Source: Rhizobium indicum (GTDB lineage Bacteria; Pseudomonadota; Alphaproteobacteria; Rhizobiales; Rhizobiaceae). Taken from it: a stretch of 64,000 nucleotides of DNA. The DNA lies in assembly GCF_005862305.2 (NCBI RefSeq), contig NZ_CP054021.1, positions 4,381,501 through 4,445,500 on the forward strand. Reading direction: 5' to 3'. Shown here in pieces: positions 19,490 to 27,280 of the stretch. The notes under the pieces are model-generated. The model saw nothing but the letters and a program-made list of their open reading frames with translations. It had not been told where the DNA came from and did not search any database. Within the stretch, counting starts at the first letter, position 1; every line of letters begins with the position of its first letter. A program made the translations under genes and the position numbers.

Positions 19490-19904
19490 CGAGACGCTCC
19501 TGCCTGTTCCTAAGCCATCAAGATCTCTTCGGCGGGACTGAGATCACTATCTGTTGTGATGATGTCTTTGGCTGCAGGACATCATTCTCCGGTCATTTCT
19601 CCGCCGAAGTATCGGATGCGCATAACACCTCACGCGGTGCTTGTGACGGCATGTCGCATTGCTGGTGGGATAGACGCGCAGCGCCGCAGCGCATCATCGT
19701 CAACCGTCGATAGCAACCAATCTGTGCTGTTTTTCAAAGATATGCAAACGGAACTTATTGCTGGTTAACCACAAAAATATTGCATTAAAAATGGAGCGCT
19801 GGCCAGGCGCGCGCCTTATGTAACGAATGCAGGAATACACCATCCGTAGAATGTTTGGTCGCGATAGTTTGTCATTCCCGCCGTTTCAGTTCGATGGCGA
19901 ATGG
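19490..19904 (+). other. Intergenic stretch with TTGCATTAAAAATGGAGCGC
   Basis: No gene seen. At 19780-19799 the sequence TTGCATTAAAAATGGAGCGC occurs, closely matching TTGCATTGAAATGGAGCGC at 34613. Both share the TTGCATTRAA start of the 31-bp recurrent element but not its TTTGTC end. Confidence 0.45.
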
Positions 19905-20045
19905 CTAAACGAACATCATTACGACGATCGCGCCGATGACGATCATGACAAGCCCCCCTATCAACATGGGCAACAGACTGTTGCCCTGATCGACCTCCGA
20001 GTTTATTTGCTTTGTTACCGGCTCATCGTCAGTTGATTTATTCAT
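19905..20045 (-). CDS. 46-aa single-pass membrane protein
   Basis: Reads MNKSTDDEPVTKQINSEVDQ, then GNSLLPMLIGGLVMIVIGAI and VVMMFV before a TAG. A strong GGAGG lies five bases before the ATG. The polar, acidic N-terminus of about 24 residues and the single hydrophobic segment at the very C-terminus suggest a tail-anchored membrane protein with its N-terminus in the cytoplasm. No homologue is recognised. It stands alone. The plus-strand frame covering it is a shadow. Confidence 0.72.
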   Translation of the reverse strand: MNKSTDDEPVTKQINSEVDQGNSLLPMLIGGLVMIVIGAIVVMMFV

Positions 20046-20789
20046 GCTTGCCTCCATTCGAGAATACCTGCGGCGGTCCGGAGGTGCCTCGCCAGCATAA
20101 GCGGGTGACGGATGTCTCTCTCCTCCAGCCGATGCGGGGCGGGCTCTCCCTTCTTCATCAGCTGACCAAGCGGCTCCGATCCTACACTGACGCCTATACC
20201 CGCCGTCCGTGTGCTACGGCGGAACCGGGGCACGATAGCGCTCCATCGAAGAATCCCTGGGGCGTCAGCGCCAAGTCAACAAAGCGTGCAGCGATCAAGG
20301 ATCATCTGGAAGAGGGGCATCGCTTCGCCAAACATTCTCGGCATCGTCGCCAGGTACAGTCCACGTTATACCGGTCTTAAAGACTCTGACCGACACCTAA
20401 GAACTGGGTTGCCCGGCATCGAAGGACCGTAAGGTTGCACCCCGACGGTTCACATTTCCAGATCTAGTTCGAGCCCACAATCCCCAGGTAAATGAACATT
20501 GTCAATACCGGATTCCGGCGGCTCCTATCCAGCGACATTCGCGCGCGAAACGGTTTTAGATCATGAAAACTGCACTAAACCGCTGCTTAAATTCATTTGT
20601 CTGTTGCTGGGCAGATGATAGGCTTGCATTCAATTGGCTGGGCTGACGCTTGCATACATTGGCCGGAGAGCAAAAATCATCAGCTTGTTTTCACTGCATG
20701 TGAGGATCAGTCAGCTTGGCAATCCTTAGCAAAATCCACGGCGTCCTTGATGCTGCGGACGACACGGACACAATCGGAACATGATCTCT
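20046..20789 (+). other. Long intergenic stretch
   Basis: About 740 bp between the 46-aa gene and the DUF488 gene. Several short frames exist on both strands, but none has a good start signal or protein-like sequence. It contains one copy of the 31-bp element at 20571. Confidence 0.4.
20571..20601 (+). promoter_or_regulatory. 31-bp recurrent element
   Basis: TGCACTAAA, 7 bases, TTAA, then ATTCATTTGTC: a very good match. No plus-strand gene follows closely (the next is at 21299). If it drives transcription, it would run against the end of the DUF488 gene or make an untranslated RNA. Confidence 0.6.
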
Positions 20790-21158
20790 CTATCGTTGTT
20801 TCAGCAGCATCTCCTCGAGGACGACGGCGTCGTTATGCGTCTCGTCATGAGCCGAGTAGACGAGCGTGACCGTGCCCTCCGCCATCAGCGCGCGCAATCG
20901 GTCGAGTTCGTCACCATGCTCTTCAATTTCCGCCATATACCGCCGGCGGAATTCGACCCAGCGGGCTGGATCATGTCCGAACCATTTCCGAAGATCGGTG
21001 CTTGGCGCGAGCTCCTTCAACCAGTGATCGATCGCCGCTTCGGACTTCTTGATCCCGCGCGGCCACAGCCGATCAACCAACACGCGGATGCCGTCGTCGG
21101 CGGTCGGGGTCTCGTATGCCCGTTTCAATTTCACTCTGTCGGAGATTTGTTTAGTCAT
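20790..21158 (-). CDS. DUF488 family protein, 122 aa
   Basis: Has the DUF488 (YeaO-like) signature RVLVDRLWPRGIKKSEAAID near residues 24-43, followed by WLKELAPSTDLRKWFGHDP, FRRRYMAEIE and VTLVYSAHDETHNDAVVL. Full length. The family is widespread and of unknown biochemical function; members often sit near stress genes. It is monocistronic here, divergent from the transaldolase-family gene with 140 bp between them. Confidence 0.92.
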   Translation of the reverse strand: MTKQISDRVKLKRAYETPTADDGIRVLVDRLWPRGIKKSEAAIDHWLKELAPSTDLRKWFGHDPARWVEFRRRYMAEIEEHGDELDRLRALMAEGTVTLVYSAHDETHNDAVVLEEMLLKQR

Positions 21159-21298
21159 CGACTTCGATCCTCGCTGTCCGTTGTTTTAAAGCATATAGGA
21201 TGAGTAATCACGACTGCGAGAGTAATATCAGCCCCTGAACCAGGATAAAGAACTCCATTTATCAATTGATGGAGGTATTGACCTTGAGGAGAAGGACA

Positions 21299-21955
21299 AT
21301 GAAGTTTTTCATCGATACAGCCGATACTGCTGAAATCAGCGAGCTCGCCGCGGCGGGCTTTGTCGACGGAGTAACCACAAATCCTTCGCTGATCGCAAAG
21401 ACCGGCCGACCGTTCAAGGATGTGATCAAGGAAATCTGCCAATTAATCGACGGCCCGGTTTCAGCGGAAGTTACGGCGAAAGACGTCGAAGGCATGATCG
21501 CCGAGGGAGAGCTCTTGGCGAGCATTGCTACCAACGTGGCCGTCAAGGTGCCATCTACGTGGGATGGATTCATGGCTTGCCGGGCACTCAGCACGCGCGG
21601 GCTGACGGTCAACGTTACCCTCTGCTTTTCAGCCAACCAAGCGCTGCTCGCCGCCAAAGCGGGCGCGACCTTCATTTCCCCATTCGTCGGAAGGCTCGAT
21701 GATCTAGGGTTGAATGGCATGGAGGTCGTCCGAGAAATCCGCACAATTTATGACAACGATAAATCCTTGAAAACGGAAATTCTGGCGTCTTCAATTCGTA
21801 CGGCTCTGCATGTGAAGGAGGCCGCGATGGCTGGCGCAGACATTGCGACCGTGCCGCCGGCGGTGCTTAGAAACCTTGCCAAACACCCGCTGACAGAGAA
21901 GGGTTTAGCATCCTTCCTCGCCGACTGGGATAAGACAGGGCAGGCGATCCTGTGA
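21299..21955 (+). CDS. Transaldolase/fructose-6-phosphate aldolase family enzyme, 218 aa
   Basis: The start [20 protein letters not shown] follows GAGGAGAAGGACA. This is the short (about 215-220 aa) single-domain class. [30 protein letters not shown] (Schiff-base Lys in VKVP), [31 protein letters not shown] and ILASSIRT all match. The enzyme would transfer or cleave three-carbon dihydroxyacetone units of sugar phosphates. The usual IPxTxEG motif is altered to VPSTWDG. Such genes recur beside usp genes in stress regulons; here a UspA gene follows 476 bp downstream. That gap shows nothing but the 31-bp element. Confidence 0.93.
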   Translation: MKFFIDTADTAEISELAAAGFVDGVTTNPSLIAKTGRPFKDVIKEICQLIDGPVSAEVTAKDVEGMIAEGELLASIATNVAVKVPSTWDGFMACRALSTRGLTVNVTLCFSANQALLAAKAGATFISPFVGRLDDLGLNGMEVVREIRTIYDNDKSLKTEILASSIRTALHVKEAAMAGADIATVPPAVLRNLAKHPLTEKGLASFLADWDKTGQAIL

Positions 21956-22310
21956 TCGCTCAACATGGCATCGTTGACAAATTCAGCACCATCGCAGCTG
22001 ACGCAATCCCCGCGCCGAAGATGAGGCAATCGCTGCAACGTCCAATATTGTGCTGCGGGGCTGCGAGGCGGCCGATCATGCCTGCTTTGGTCTCACGCTG
22101 CTGTTCCAAAGAAGTGTGACCTGTTCCTCGGCCGCGGACAATTCCGGGTGCCGAGAACAGTCCGACGGCAGTTCATCTTTCGGTCGCCAACAGTTCACAA
22201 CTTAGGAGAGCGCCCGGACGGCCGATGAATCGGAGGTGCCTGTCTCTAATATTCGGCGGTCGCAAAACGATATTTTCCGTCCGTTGCGGCACCCTTTGCT
22301 ACACAAAAAT

Positions 22311-22341
22311 TGCACTAAACCGGTGATTAAAATCGTTTGCG
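22311..22341 (+). promoter_or_regulatory. 31-bp recurrent element upstream of uspA
   Basis: TGCACTAAA, 7 bases, TTAA, then AATCGTTTGCG. The first ten bases are identical to the 20571 copy. It lies 90 bp before the UspA start codon, a sensible promoter distance. Confidence 0.6.
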
Positions 22342-22431
22342 CGATGCCGAGTAAAGGGGAAAACTAGCGCATATCCCGCTTTGGATCCGCACTCTCCCCG
22401 CGCCGCTTGCTCGTTCATGGACGGAAGTCAA

Positions 22432-23253
22432 ATGACCTACAAGTCAATCGTACTCAATCTCAACATCGACGGTATGGTTGCCCCTGTCATTAAGCTTGGT
22501 GTCGAGCTGGCCCGGCGGTTCGATGCGGTCTTGATTGGATTTTCGGCTGCCGATGTTCCGCCGCCCATCGTGATGGAAGGAGGGACGACCTTCGTAGATG
22601 AAAGCATGACGCGCCAGCTTCAGAATATCGAACGACGGATTGAGGACATTCGCGCGGAATTCGGAGGTCTTGCTGGCACAGCGGTTGAGACGGAATGGCG
22701 TGGTGCGGTAGGCAATCCAACCCGTTTGCTGATCAACGTGGCGTGTGCGGCCGATCTCATCGTCACCGCGTCGCCCGAGAGTGTCTTTTCTGGCAACGTT
22801 CATCGCTCCCCTGATCTAGGCAATCTCATCATTCAGTCAGGACGACCTGTATTCGTCGCCGCGGCCGATCAGAAAAGTATCCGGCTCAACAAAGTCATTG
22901 TTGGGTGGAAGAATACGCGTGAAGCCAGGCGTGCTGTTGTCGACGCCATGCCATTTCTGCGACTAGCTCAGGAGGTTCGCATCATTACGATCAACGAAAA
23001 AGCCACGGATGCGATTTGGAACAGCCTGAACGATGTTGTCGCCTTCCTTTCCCGCCACGGCGTACAGGCGAAGGTGGAGATATTTCCGGAAAAATCTGAC
23101 GGTGGAACGATCGTCGATGTGGCCGATGCAATGGATGCGGACCTGATCATATCCGGCGGCTACGGCCACAGCAGATTGAGGGAGTGGATTTGCGGTGGGG
23201 CCACCCGCTCGCTGCTCGAAAATGACCGGTTGAATCGGGTCATGTCGCATTGA
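22432..23253 (+). CDS. Universal stress protein (two UspA domains), 273 aa
   Basis: Start MTYKSIVLNLNID with GGAAG four bases upstream. The first Usp-like half covers residues 1-145 (VAPVIKLGVELARRFDAVLI; ADLIVTASPES). The second half covers 150-273 (KVIVGWKNTREARRAVVDAM; DADLIISGGYGHSRLREWIC), with the GGYGHSRLREW motif near the end resembling the ATP-binding G-x2-G-x9-G(S/T) signature. Tandem Usp proteins help cells survive oxygen limitation and other stress. It is preceded by the 31-bp element and followed directly by the transposon at 23305. Confidence 0.92.
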   Translation: MTYKSIVLNLNIDGMVAPVIKLGVELARRFDAVLIGFSAADVPPPIVMEGGTTFVDESMTRQLQNIERRIEDIRAEFGGLAGTAVETEWRGAVGNPTRLLINVACAADLIVTASPESVFSGNVHRSPDLGNLIIQSGRPVFVAAADQKSIRLNKVIVGWKNTREARRAVVDAMPFLRLAQEVRIITINEKATDAIWNSLNDVVAFLSRHGVQAKVEIFPEKSDGGTIVDVADAMDADLIISGGYGHSRLREWICGGATRSLLENDRLNRVMSH

Positions 23254-23296
23254 ACACTTGTGCCGGGGGTGCTCGACCGCGGTGGGTCATGACTGA

Positions 23297-23304
23297 AAAA
23301 GATC
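23297..23304. repeat. 8-bp target-site duplication, left copy
   Basis: AAAAGATC directly before the left inverted repeat of the transposon; the identical octamer follows the right end at 25967. Eight bases is the usual duplication length for the IS1595 family. Confidence 0.9.
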
Positions 23305-23329
23305 CGGCATTATGGAGCAGTTGCCACAA
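23305..23329 (+). repeat. Left terminal inverted repeat
   Basis: 25 bp starting CGGCATTATGGAGCAG, an exact reverse complement of 25942-25966. Confidence 0.93.
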
Positions 23330-23408
23330 ACCTGATTAAAGGCTCACGGCACCTTGAGGTGGGATAGGAAATTTAAGGTGAGGGTTCTCGGCGAGGTGTG
23401 TTGGCCGA

Positions 23409-23768
23409 CTAAGCAGGGTCGATCATGCTGACCACTCTGGCGACAATTTCGTCGATGGTGGAGGCATCCAGCGTGTCGACATGTTTGGCAGTCTTTTGCT
23501 TCACCCGCTCCAGGATGTCGAGTGCTCTCACCTGATTGCAGAGAGCCACACCGGTCGTTTTGTGGCCTGAGATATTGACGGCAAGACCGGCTTTGCGGGT
23601 GAACGCACCGCCCGTCGTAATGGGAACTGTAAGGCACATGCCGACCAGATTGATTTCACGAGGGGTGATCACGACACAGCGATGATCATCCCTCATTTCA
23701 TTGCCTACAACGGGATTAAGGTCGACGAGAAAGACGTCGCCACGCTTTGGAATGTTGCTTCGGACCAT
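23409..23768 (-). CDS. MazF/PemK-family toxin (endoribonuclease), 119 aa
   Basis: Starts MVRSNIPKRGDVFLVDLNPV, with the PRRGDVWLVDL-type opening and VGNEMRDDHRCVVITPREIN (the family's E-x-x-x-x-R-P-x-VV region). The core then shows CLTVPITTGG, GVALCNQVRALDILE (the conserved Q-(V/I)-R-x-x-D motif) and a C-terminal helix. MazF-type toxins cleave mRNA at specific short sequences. The antitoxin gene overlaps its start by one base (TGATG), the usual order. It is carried inside the transposon. Confidence 0.93.
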   Translation of the reverse strand: MVRSNIPKRGDVFLVDLNPVVGNEMRDDHRCVVITPREINLVGMCLTVPITTGGAFTRKAGLAVNISGHKTTGVALCNQVRALDILERVKQKTAKHVDTLDASTIDEIVARVVSMIDPA

Positions 23769-24031
23769 CAGAACACTTCGTTACCAACGGGCGTGCTAAC
23801 ATTCCACGAGGCCGCTTCTTTATTGAGCGCAGCCATTTCATCTGCTCCTTCGAGCAGCTCAGCCAGCGTGTATCTTTTCTTTCCCTGCTTCGGGGTCGCC
23901 ACAAGAGACCCATTATTGACAACCAAGGTCAGCTCTGTGCCGACTTCGACGCCGAGCATCTTCAAAAGCGCGGGAGGAATGCTAAATACGGTCGCGCCGC
24001 CCTGACGGCGAATCTTTGCTGTGTTACTCAT
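23768..24031 (-). CDS. MazE/AbrB-type antitoxin, 87 aa
   Basis: Start MSNTAKIRRQGGATVFSIPP. The first 45 residues form the swapped-hairpin SpoVT/AbrB DNA-binding domain (KIRRQGGATVFSIPPALLKM then VEVGTELTLVV). The C-terminal acidic part (LAELLEGADEMAALNKEAAS) would wrap the toxin and block its active site. The gene lies directly upstream of the toxin with a one-base overlap. It is expected to repress its own promoter through the palindrome at 24047-24066. Confidence 0.92.
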   Translation of the reverse strand: MSNTAKIRRQGGATVFSIPPALLKMLGVEVGTELTLVVNNGSLVATPKQGKKRYTLAELLEGADEMAALNKEAASWNVSTPVGNEVF

Positions 24032-24046
24032 CTGATGAACTCCAAT

Positions 24047-24066
24047 TGTGCTACTTAAATAGCACA
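24047..24066. promoter_or_regulatory. Palindrome before mazE, probable autoregulatory operator
   Basis: TGTGCTA and TAGCACA are exact inverted arms around CTTAAA, 16-35 bp upstream of the antitoxin ATG. Position and symmetry fit an AbrB/MazE-type operator. Confidence 0.7.
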
Positions 24067-24318
24067 TTCTTCGAATGAAGCAAGGTGCCCTGGCAAGCTT
24101 CATGGATATTTTTAACTCCTGGCCTTCGCTTGGACTGTCACGCGTCAACGCAATTCGAATCGACTCCGGATGATATCCCTGGTATCGGGTCCTTATGTTG
24201 AGATCGATACGAATAGAGCGCTGACCTTCCGCTTCCGTCCTTCGACGGAGCTGTCCGCTTATGTCCTGCGTATCGACCGGAAATCGGAACATGCTCCAGA
24301 AGCGAATTCCCATCCTGA

Positions 24319-25430
24319 GGCCGAACTCTTACGACCCCTTCTTCGCAGGAGACCGGAGGTTCGAAATACGACCAGTGCGCCTGGCCTGACCCGAAAGAAG
24401 GCTTTGGACAGCATCCGCTCCTGCGGCCGCATGGTCGCGATCTCGATCCGGAGAAGGTCTGGTCGCTCTCTGAGGATGACGCCCATGGCCTGTTCGTTGA
24501 CTTCCGCTGGGCGGACAACGGCGGCCAGCCTTATGCCCGCGCTGCGGCTGTTTTGAGCCGTACAGCGTCCGACGTCGCCGCTTTCGATGCTCGGAGCCGG
24601 AGTGCCGCGCCGAGTTCTCGGTGACGTCCGGGACCGTGTTCGCCAACCGGAAGCTCTCGTTCAAGAAGATCATTATGGCGATCTGGGAGGAGATCACGGC
24701 CGCCAAGGGCATGGCGGCGCTTCACCTGAGCCGCAAGCTCAACGTCCAGTACAAGACCGCCTACGTCCTGTTGCAGAAGCTCCGTGAGGCCGTCGGCCTC
24801 CGCCGAGAAACGGTTAAGCTTCAAGGCATCGTGCAGATTGACGGGAAGTACGTCGGCGGCGTCCTCCGCAAGGCCAACAAGAAGGAAGAGCGAAAGGACG
24901 GGCGGAAGAAAGAGAATCAGAACGGCAAGCGCATGTGCGTCCTGGCGCTGAGGGAGGCGAACCGACACGCTCCGAACCGCACTCTCACGCGGGTGATCAT
25001 GGATGAGAACGGCAAGGACGCCTGGGCGGCCGTCGCCAAGCATGTCGACCCGAAGGCGCTCCTGATCGCCGACGAGCATAAGGCGTATGACGATCTCATC
25101 GGCCTCGTCCAGTTGACCCGCGTGAACCATAGCCTTCAGTACCAGGAGGAAGACGGCACGAACTCGAACGTGATCGAGAGCTTCTTCAGCCGCGTCGAGA
25201 AGGCCTACAAGGGCATCAACCATCGCTTTTCGACGAAGTACCTCGACTGGTACATGGCGATGCTGTCGTGGAAGGAGGACACGCGCTACATGGGCCTGCG
25301 CTGGCAGTTCGCCGATCTACTCCGCACGATCACCTCCAGACCGACGTCGCGAAACCTCTGCGGGTACTGGCAGTGCGCCGCCCAGAACATCGTGGACCAG
25401 GTGTGGCTGCAGGGTGAGCCGCCGGACTAA
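24319..25430 (+). pseudogene. IS1595-family (ISXO2-like) transposase, frameshifted
   Basis: The N-terminal part (KYDQCAWPDPKEGFGQHPLL, then VWSLSEDDAHGLFVDFRWAD) and the zinc-ribbon part (CPRCGCFEPYSV, CSEPECRAEFSVTSGTVF) are in different frames. One base is missing near 24534, between GGQPY and CPRCG. From there the frame is intact to 25430, with DDE-type residues in VQIDGKYVGG, LIADEHKAYDDL and NVIESFFSRVEKAY. The true start is unclear: no good start codon is seen in the first frame, and a second lesion near 24360 is possible. Family members bind the element ends and cut and paste; this copy is probably inactive. Confidence 0.85.
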
Positions 25431-25924
25431 CGGCTGATTTCCCAGAGGTGACGGCGACCGTCTGCGGTGCCAGCCTGTCGCACCAGTCCCTGCTTCACCA
25501 GTCCGTTCAGCGTTGCCGAGAACCTGCTGGTGAGGGCAGATTCCAAGCGTGCCGCTTCGCTTCCGAGGTCGGCCTCGTTCGCGAACCGCTCGGCGATCTC
25601 TGCCGTCGTCGTCGGGCGCTCCGCGCGGCGCAGGATGTCGAGCACGATGTGACGGTTGTTCTTGCCCTTCAAAAGTTTGGTGACGCGACCGCTCGCCGTT
25701 TCTCGGGACGAGGCGCGGCGTGCCTTCGAAGGCGGCGCAGCCAGTTCGAAACTGGGGTCGTAAACCCTGATCACCGTCTCGAATGCGGATTTCTGAGCTT
25801 CGAGGACGACGCTCTCGCGCCGCAGCGCTTCCATCTTGCCGCCGATCTCGACCAACTTCGCTTTCAATTCGTCTACGACTTCCACCATACGCAGCACTCC
25901 CAAGGCACCCTCAGGAGATAGCAT
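25427..25924 (-). CDS. Passenger protein with coiled coil and winged-helix-like end, 165 aa
   Basis: Starts MLSPEGALGVLRMVEVVDEL; a later start at MVEVVDELKAKLVEIGGKME is also possible. The N-terminal third is a strongly heptad-like helix. The C-terminal half (RHIVLDILRRAERPTTTAEI, AERFANEADLG, LVKQGLVRQAGTADGRRHLW) has the shape of a winged helix-turn-helix. It is convergent with the transposase and overlaps its end by 4 bp, inside the right inverted repeat, so it belongs to the element. It could bind the element ends or regulate transposition; that is inference. Confidence 0.75.
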   Translation of the reverse strand: MLSPEGALGVLRMVEVVDELKAKLVEIGGKMEALRRESVVLEAQKSAFETVIRVYDPSFELAAPPSKARRASSRETASGRVTKLLKGKNNRHIVLDILRRAERPTTTAEIAERFANEADLGSEAARLESALTSRFSATLNGLVKQGLVRQAGTADGRRHLWEISR

Positions 25925-25941
25925 CAGCCCTCATCGGAATC

Positions 25942-25966
25942 TTGTGGCAACTGCTCCATAATGCCG
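25942..25966 (-). repeat. Right terminal inverted repeat
   Basis: 25 bp ending ATAATGCCG, exact reverse complement of the left end. Confidence 0.93.
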
Positions 25967-25974
25967 AAAAGATC
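25967..25974. repeat. 8-bp target-site duplication, right copy
   Basis: AAAAGATC directly after the right inverted repeat, identical to 23297-23304. Confidence 0.9.
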
Positions 25975-26097
25975 TGAGTTCAGAGAATTTCGGTGCGGCA
26001 AGTTTTCCTCTGCCCGACAATCCGGGTGACTACATTCCGCGCAGAGCGATGACGAAGCGGTTAGAGGTCGGGAATCGGGTGAGTTGGAACACCAGGA

Positions 26098-26799
26098 CTA
26101 CCCACCGAGTTGATCGATAGAGTCATCATGACGCCGGCTGGTTAGGGGAGCAGCGCCGCCCAATATGGCAGCAATCCGGTTGCGTAGATGAGGAGCCAGC
26201 TCCTCCTCGAACCAAGGGTTGCGGCGCAGCCAGACTGTACTGCGCCACGAGGGATGAGGCAGCGGGATCACTGCGGGACCATGAACGCGCCATGCGCGGA
26301 CGGTCGCGGTCATCGAACGCCCCGAAGCGTGTTGCAACGCCCACCGTTGAGCGTAACCGCCGACCAGAAGCGTCAGTTCCACTTTTGGAAGACACGCGAG
26401 GAGCGACCGTCGCCAGAGCGCGGCGCAGCGCGGCGGTGGCGGGTAGTCGCCGCCTTTCGGATTGGTCCCGGGGAAGCAAAAGGCCATAGGGGCCACGCAA
26501 ATTCGCGGGTCTGTATAGAACGCATCGCGATCCAACCCAAGCCACTGGCGCAAGCGATCGCCCGAGGGATCATCGAATGGAAGACCGCTCTCATGCACGC
26601 GTCGTCCCGGTGCCTGGCCGCAGATCAAGAGGCGCGTCTCAGTGGTTACCTGAACCACCGGGCGTGGTTCGTGGCCGAATTCCGTAGCACACGCCCGACA
26701 CGCACGGATTCTCGCAAGCAACGTGTCAAGTTGCACCTCTTCCAACCCTGTGCGTGTTTCGCGGCTCGGCAGGTCGAATTTAGTTGCAGCAGTCTCCAC
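26098..26799 (-). CDS. Uracil-DNA glycosylase family protein, about 233 aa
   Basis: A GTG start at 26799 (VETAATKFDLPSRETR) is chosen. The open frame reaches 27003, but the extra part is arginine/serine-rich and unlike the family. Motifs: RIRACRACATEFG, LLICGQAPGRRVHESGLPFD (the GQAPG active-site loop), RLRQWLGLDRDAFY, and a C-terminal IPLPHPSWRST with the HPS motif. The family removes uracil or related lesions from DNA. The CxxC near the start may help bind an iron-sulfur cluster, but the remaining ligands are not obvious. It stands alone, beyond the transposon. Confidence 0.85.
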   Translation of the reverse strand: METAATKFDLPSRETRTGLEEVQLDTLLARIRACRACATEFGHEPRPVVQVTTETRLLICGQAPGRRVHESGLPFDDPSGDRLRQWLGLDRDAFYTDPRICVAPMAFCFPGTNPKGGDYPPPPRCAALWRRSLLACLPKVELTLLVGGYAQRWALQHASGRSMTATVRAWRVHGPAVIPLPHPSWRSTVWLRRNPWFEEELAPHLRNRIAAILGGAAPLTSRRHDDSIDQLGG

Positions 26800-26994
26800 C
26801 GTCGCTCCGGTCTTATTGCCGCTCTGCTCTCTGATCGTGCAGGCTGGCCAATTACGAATGTAGGAACTTGAGTTGGATTCGACCAGCTGCGACTTGCGCC
26901 GCGCGACCGTTCGCCACGCCAGTCTTAGTTCGTTAGCAGGTCGGCGACGCGACAGAAATCCTTGGTAGCGAGGGAGTCTTAGCAACAATATTGG

Positions 26995-27025
26995 TGTATT
27001 CAAATTCGCGTTAAAATCGTTTTTG
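26995..27025 (+). promoter_or_regulatory. 31-bp recurrent element upstream of the SDR fusion gene
   Basis: TGTATTCAA, 7 bases, TTAA, then AATCGTTTTTG; two deviations from the consensus. It lies about 255 bp before the ATG at 27281. The 480-bp stretch 26800-27280 shows no other feature. Confidence 0.5.
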
Positions 27026-27280
27026 TTGAGGGATCAGATGCCATACGCTCGGCCTAAGGCCTTGAGCGAATGACGTCTTGTGTCGAAGCGCTGCCTACCG
27101 GATTCGCCCTCGTCGTGCTCGTCAAACTGCAGGCGCTTCCTGTCCGACAAAGTCGCACTGCACGATGAGACTGCTTGTGACTGTGTGGCAGACCACGGAC
27201 TGGCAGACAGTTCCATATCGTACTGACGCGGTTGTCAGGCCGGCTTAACTTTGCCTGGAGCGAAATCAAGGTTTAACATC

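Larger units (their letters stand above)
23305..25966. mobile_element. IS1595-family transposon with toxin-antitoxin passengers, 2,662 bp
   Basis: Bounded by 25-bp perfect inverted repeats (23305-23329 and 25942-25966, beginning CGGCATTATGGAGCAGTTGC) and an 8-bp direct duplication AAAAGATC on both sides. Inside are a MazF/PemK-like toxin and a MazE/AbrB-like antitoxin (minus strand), an ISXO2-type DDE transposase (plus strand, frameshifted) and a convergent passenger gene (minus strand). Perfect ends and duplication indicate a fairly recent, single insertion between uspA and the uracil-DNA glycosylase gene. IS1595-family elements are known to carry passenger genes; the mazEF-like pair is the unusual part. 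The transposase defect predicts that it can move only if helped in trans. Confidence 0.9.

Noticed and set aside
22311..22341. 31-bp element as a FixK, sigma-54, CtrA or RpoE-type site
   Set aside because: No TTGAT-N4-ATCAA, no TGGC-N8-TTGC, no GGAAC-N16-CGTT. Two copies resemble CtrA TTAA-N7-TTAA, but others have TCAA/TGAA and all share the extra TGCA and TTTGTC ends.
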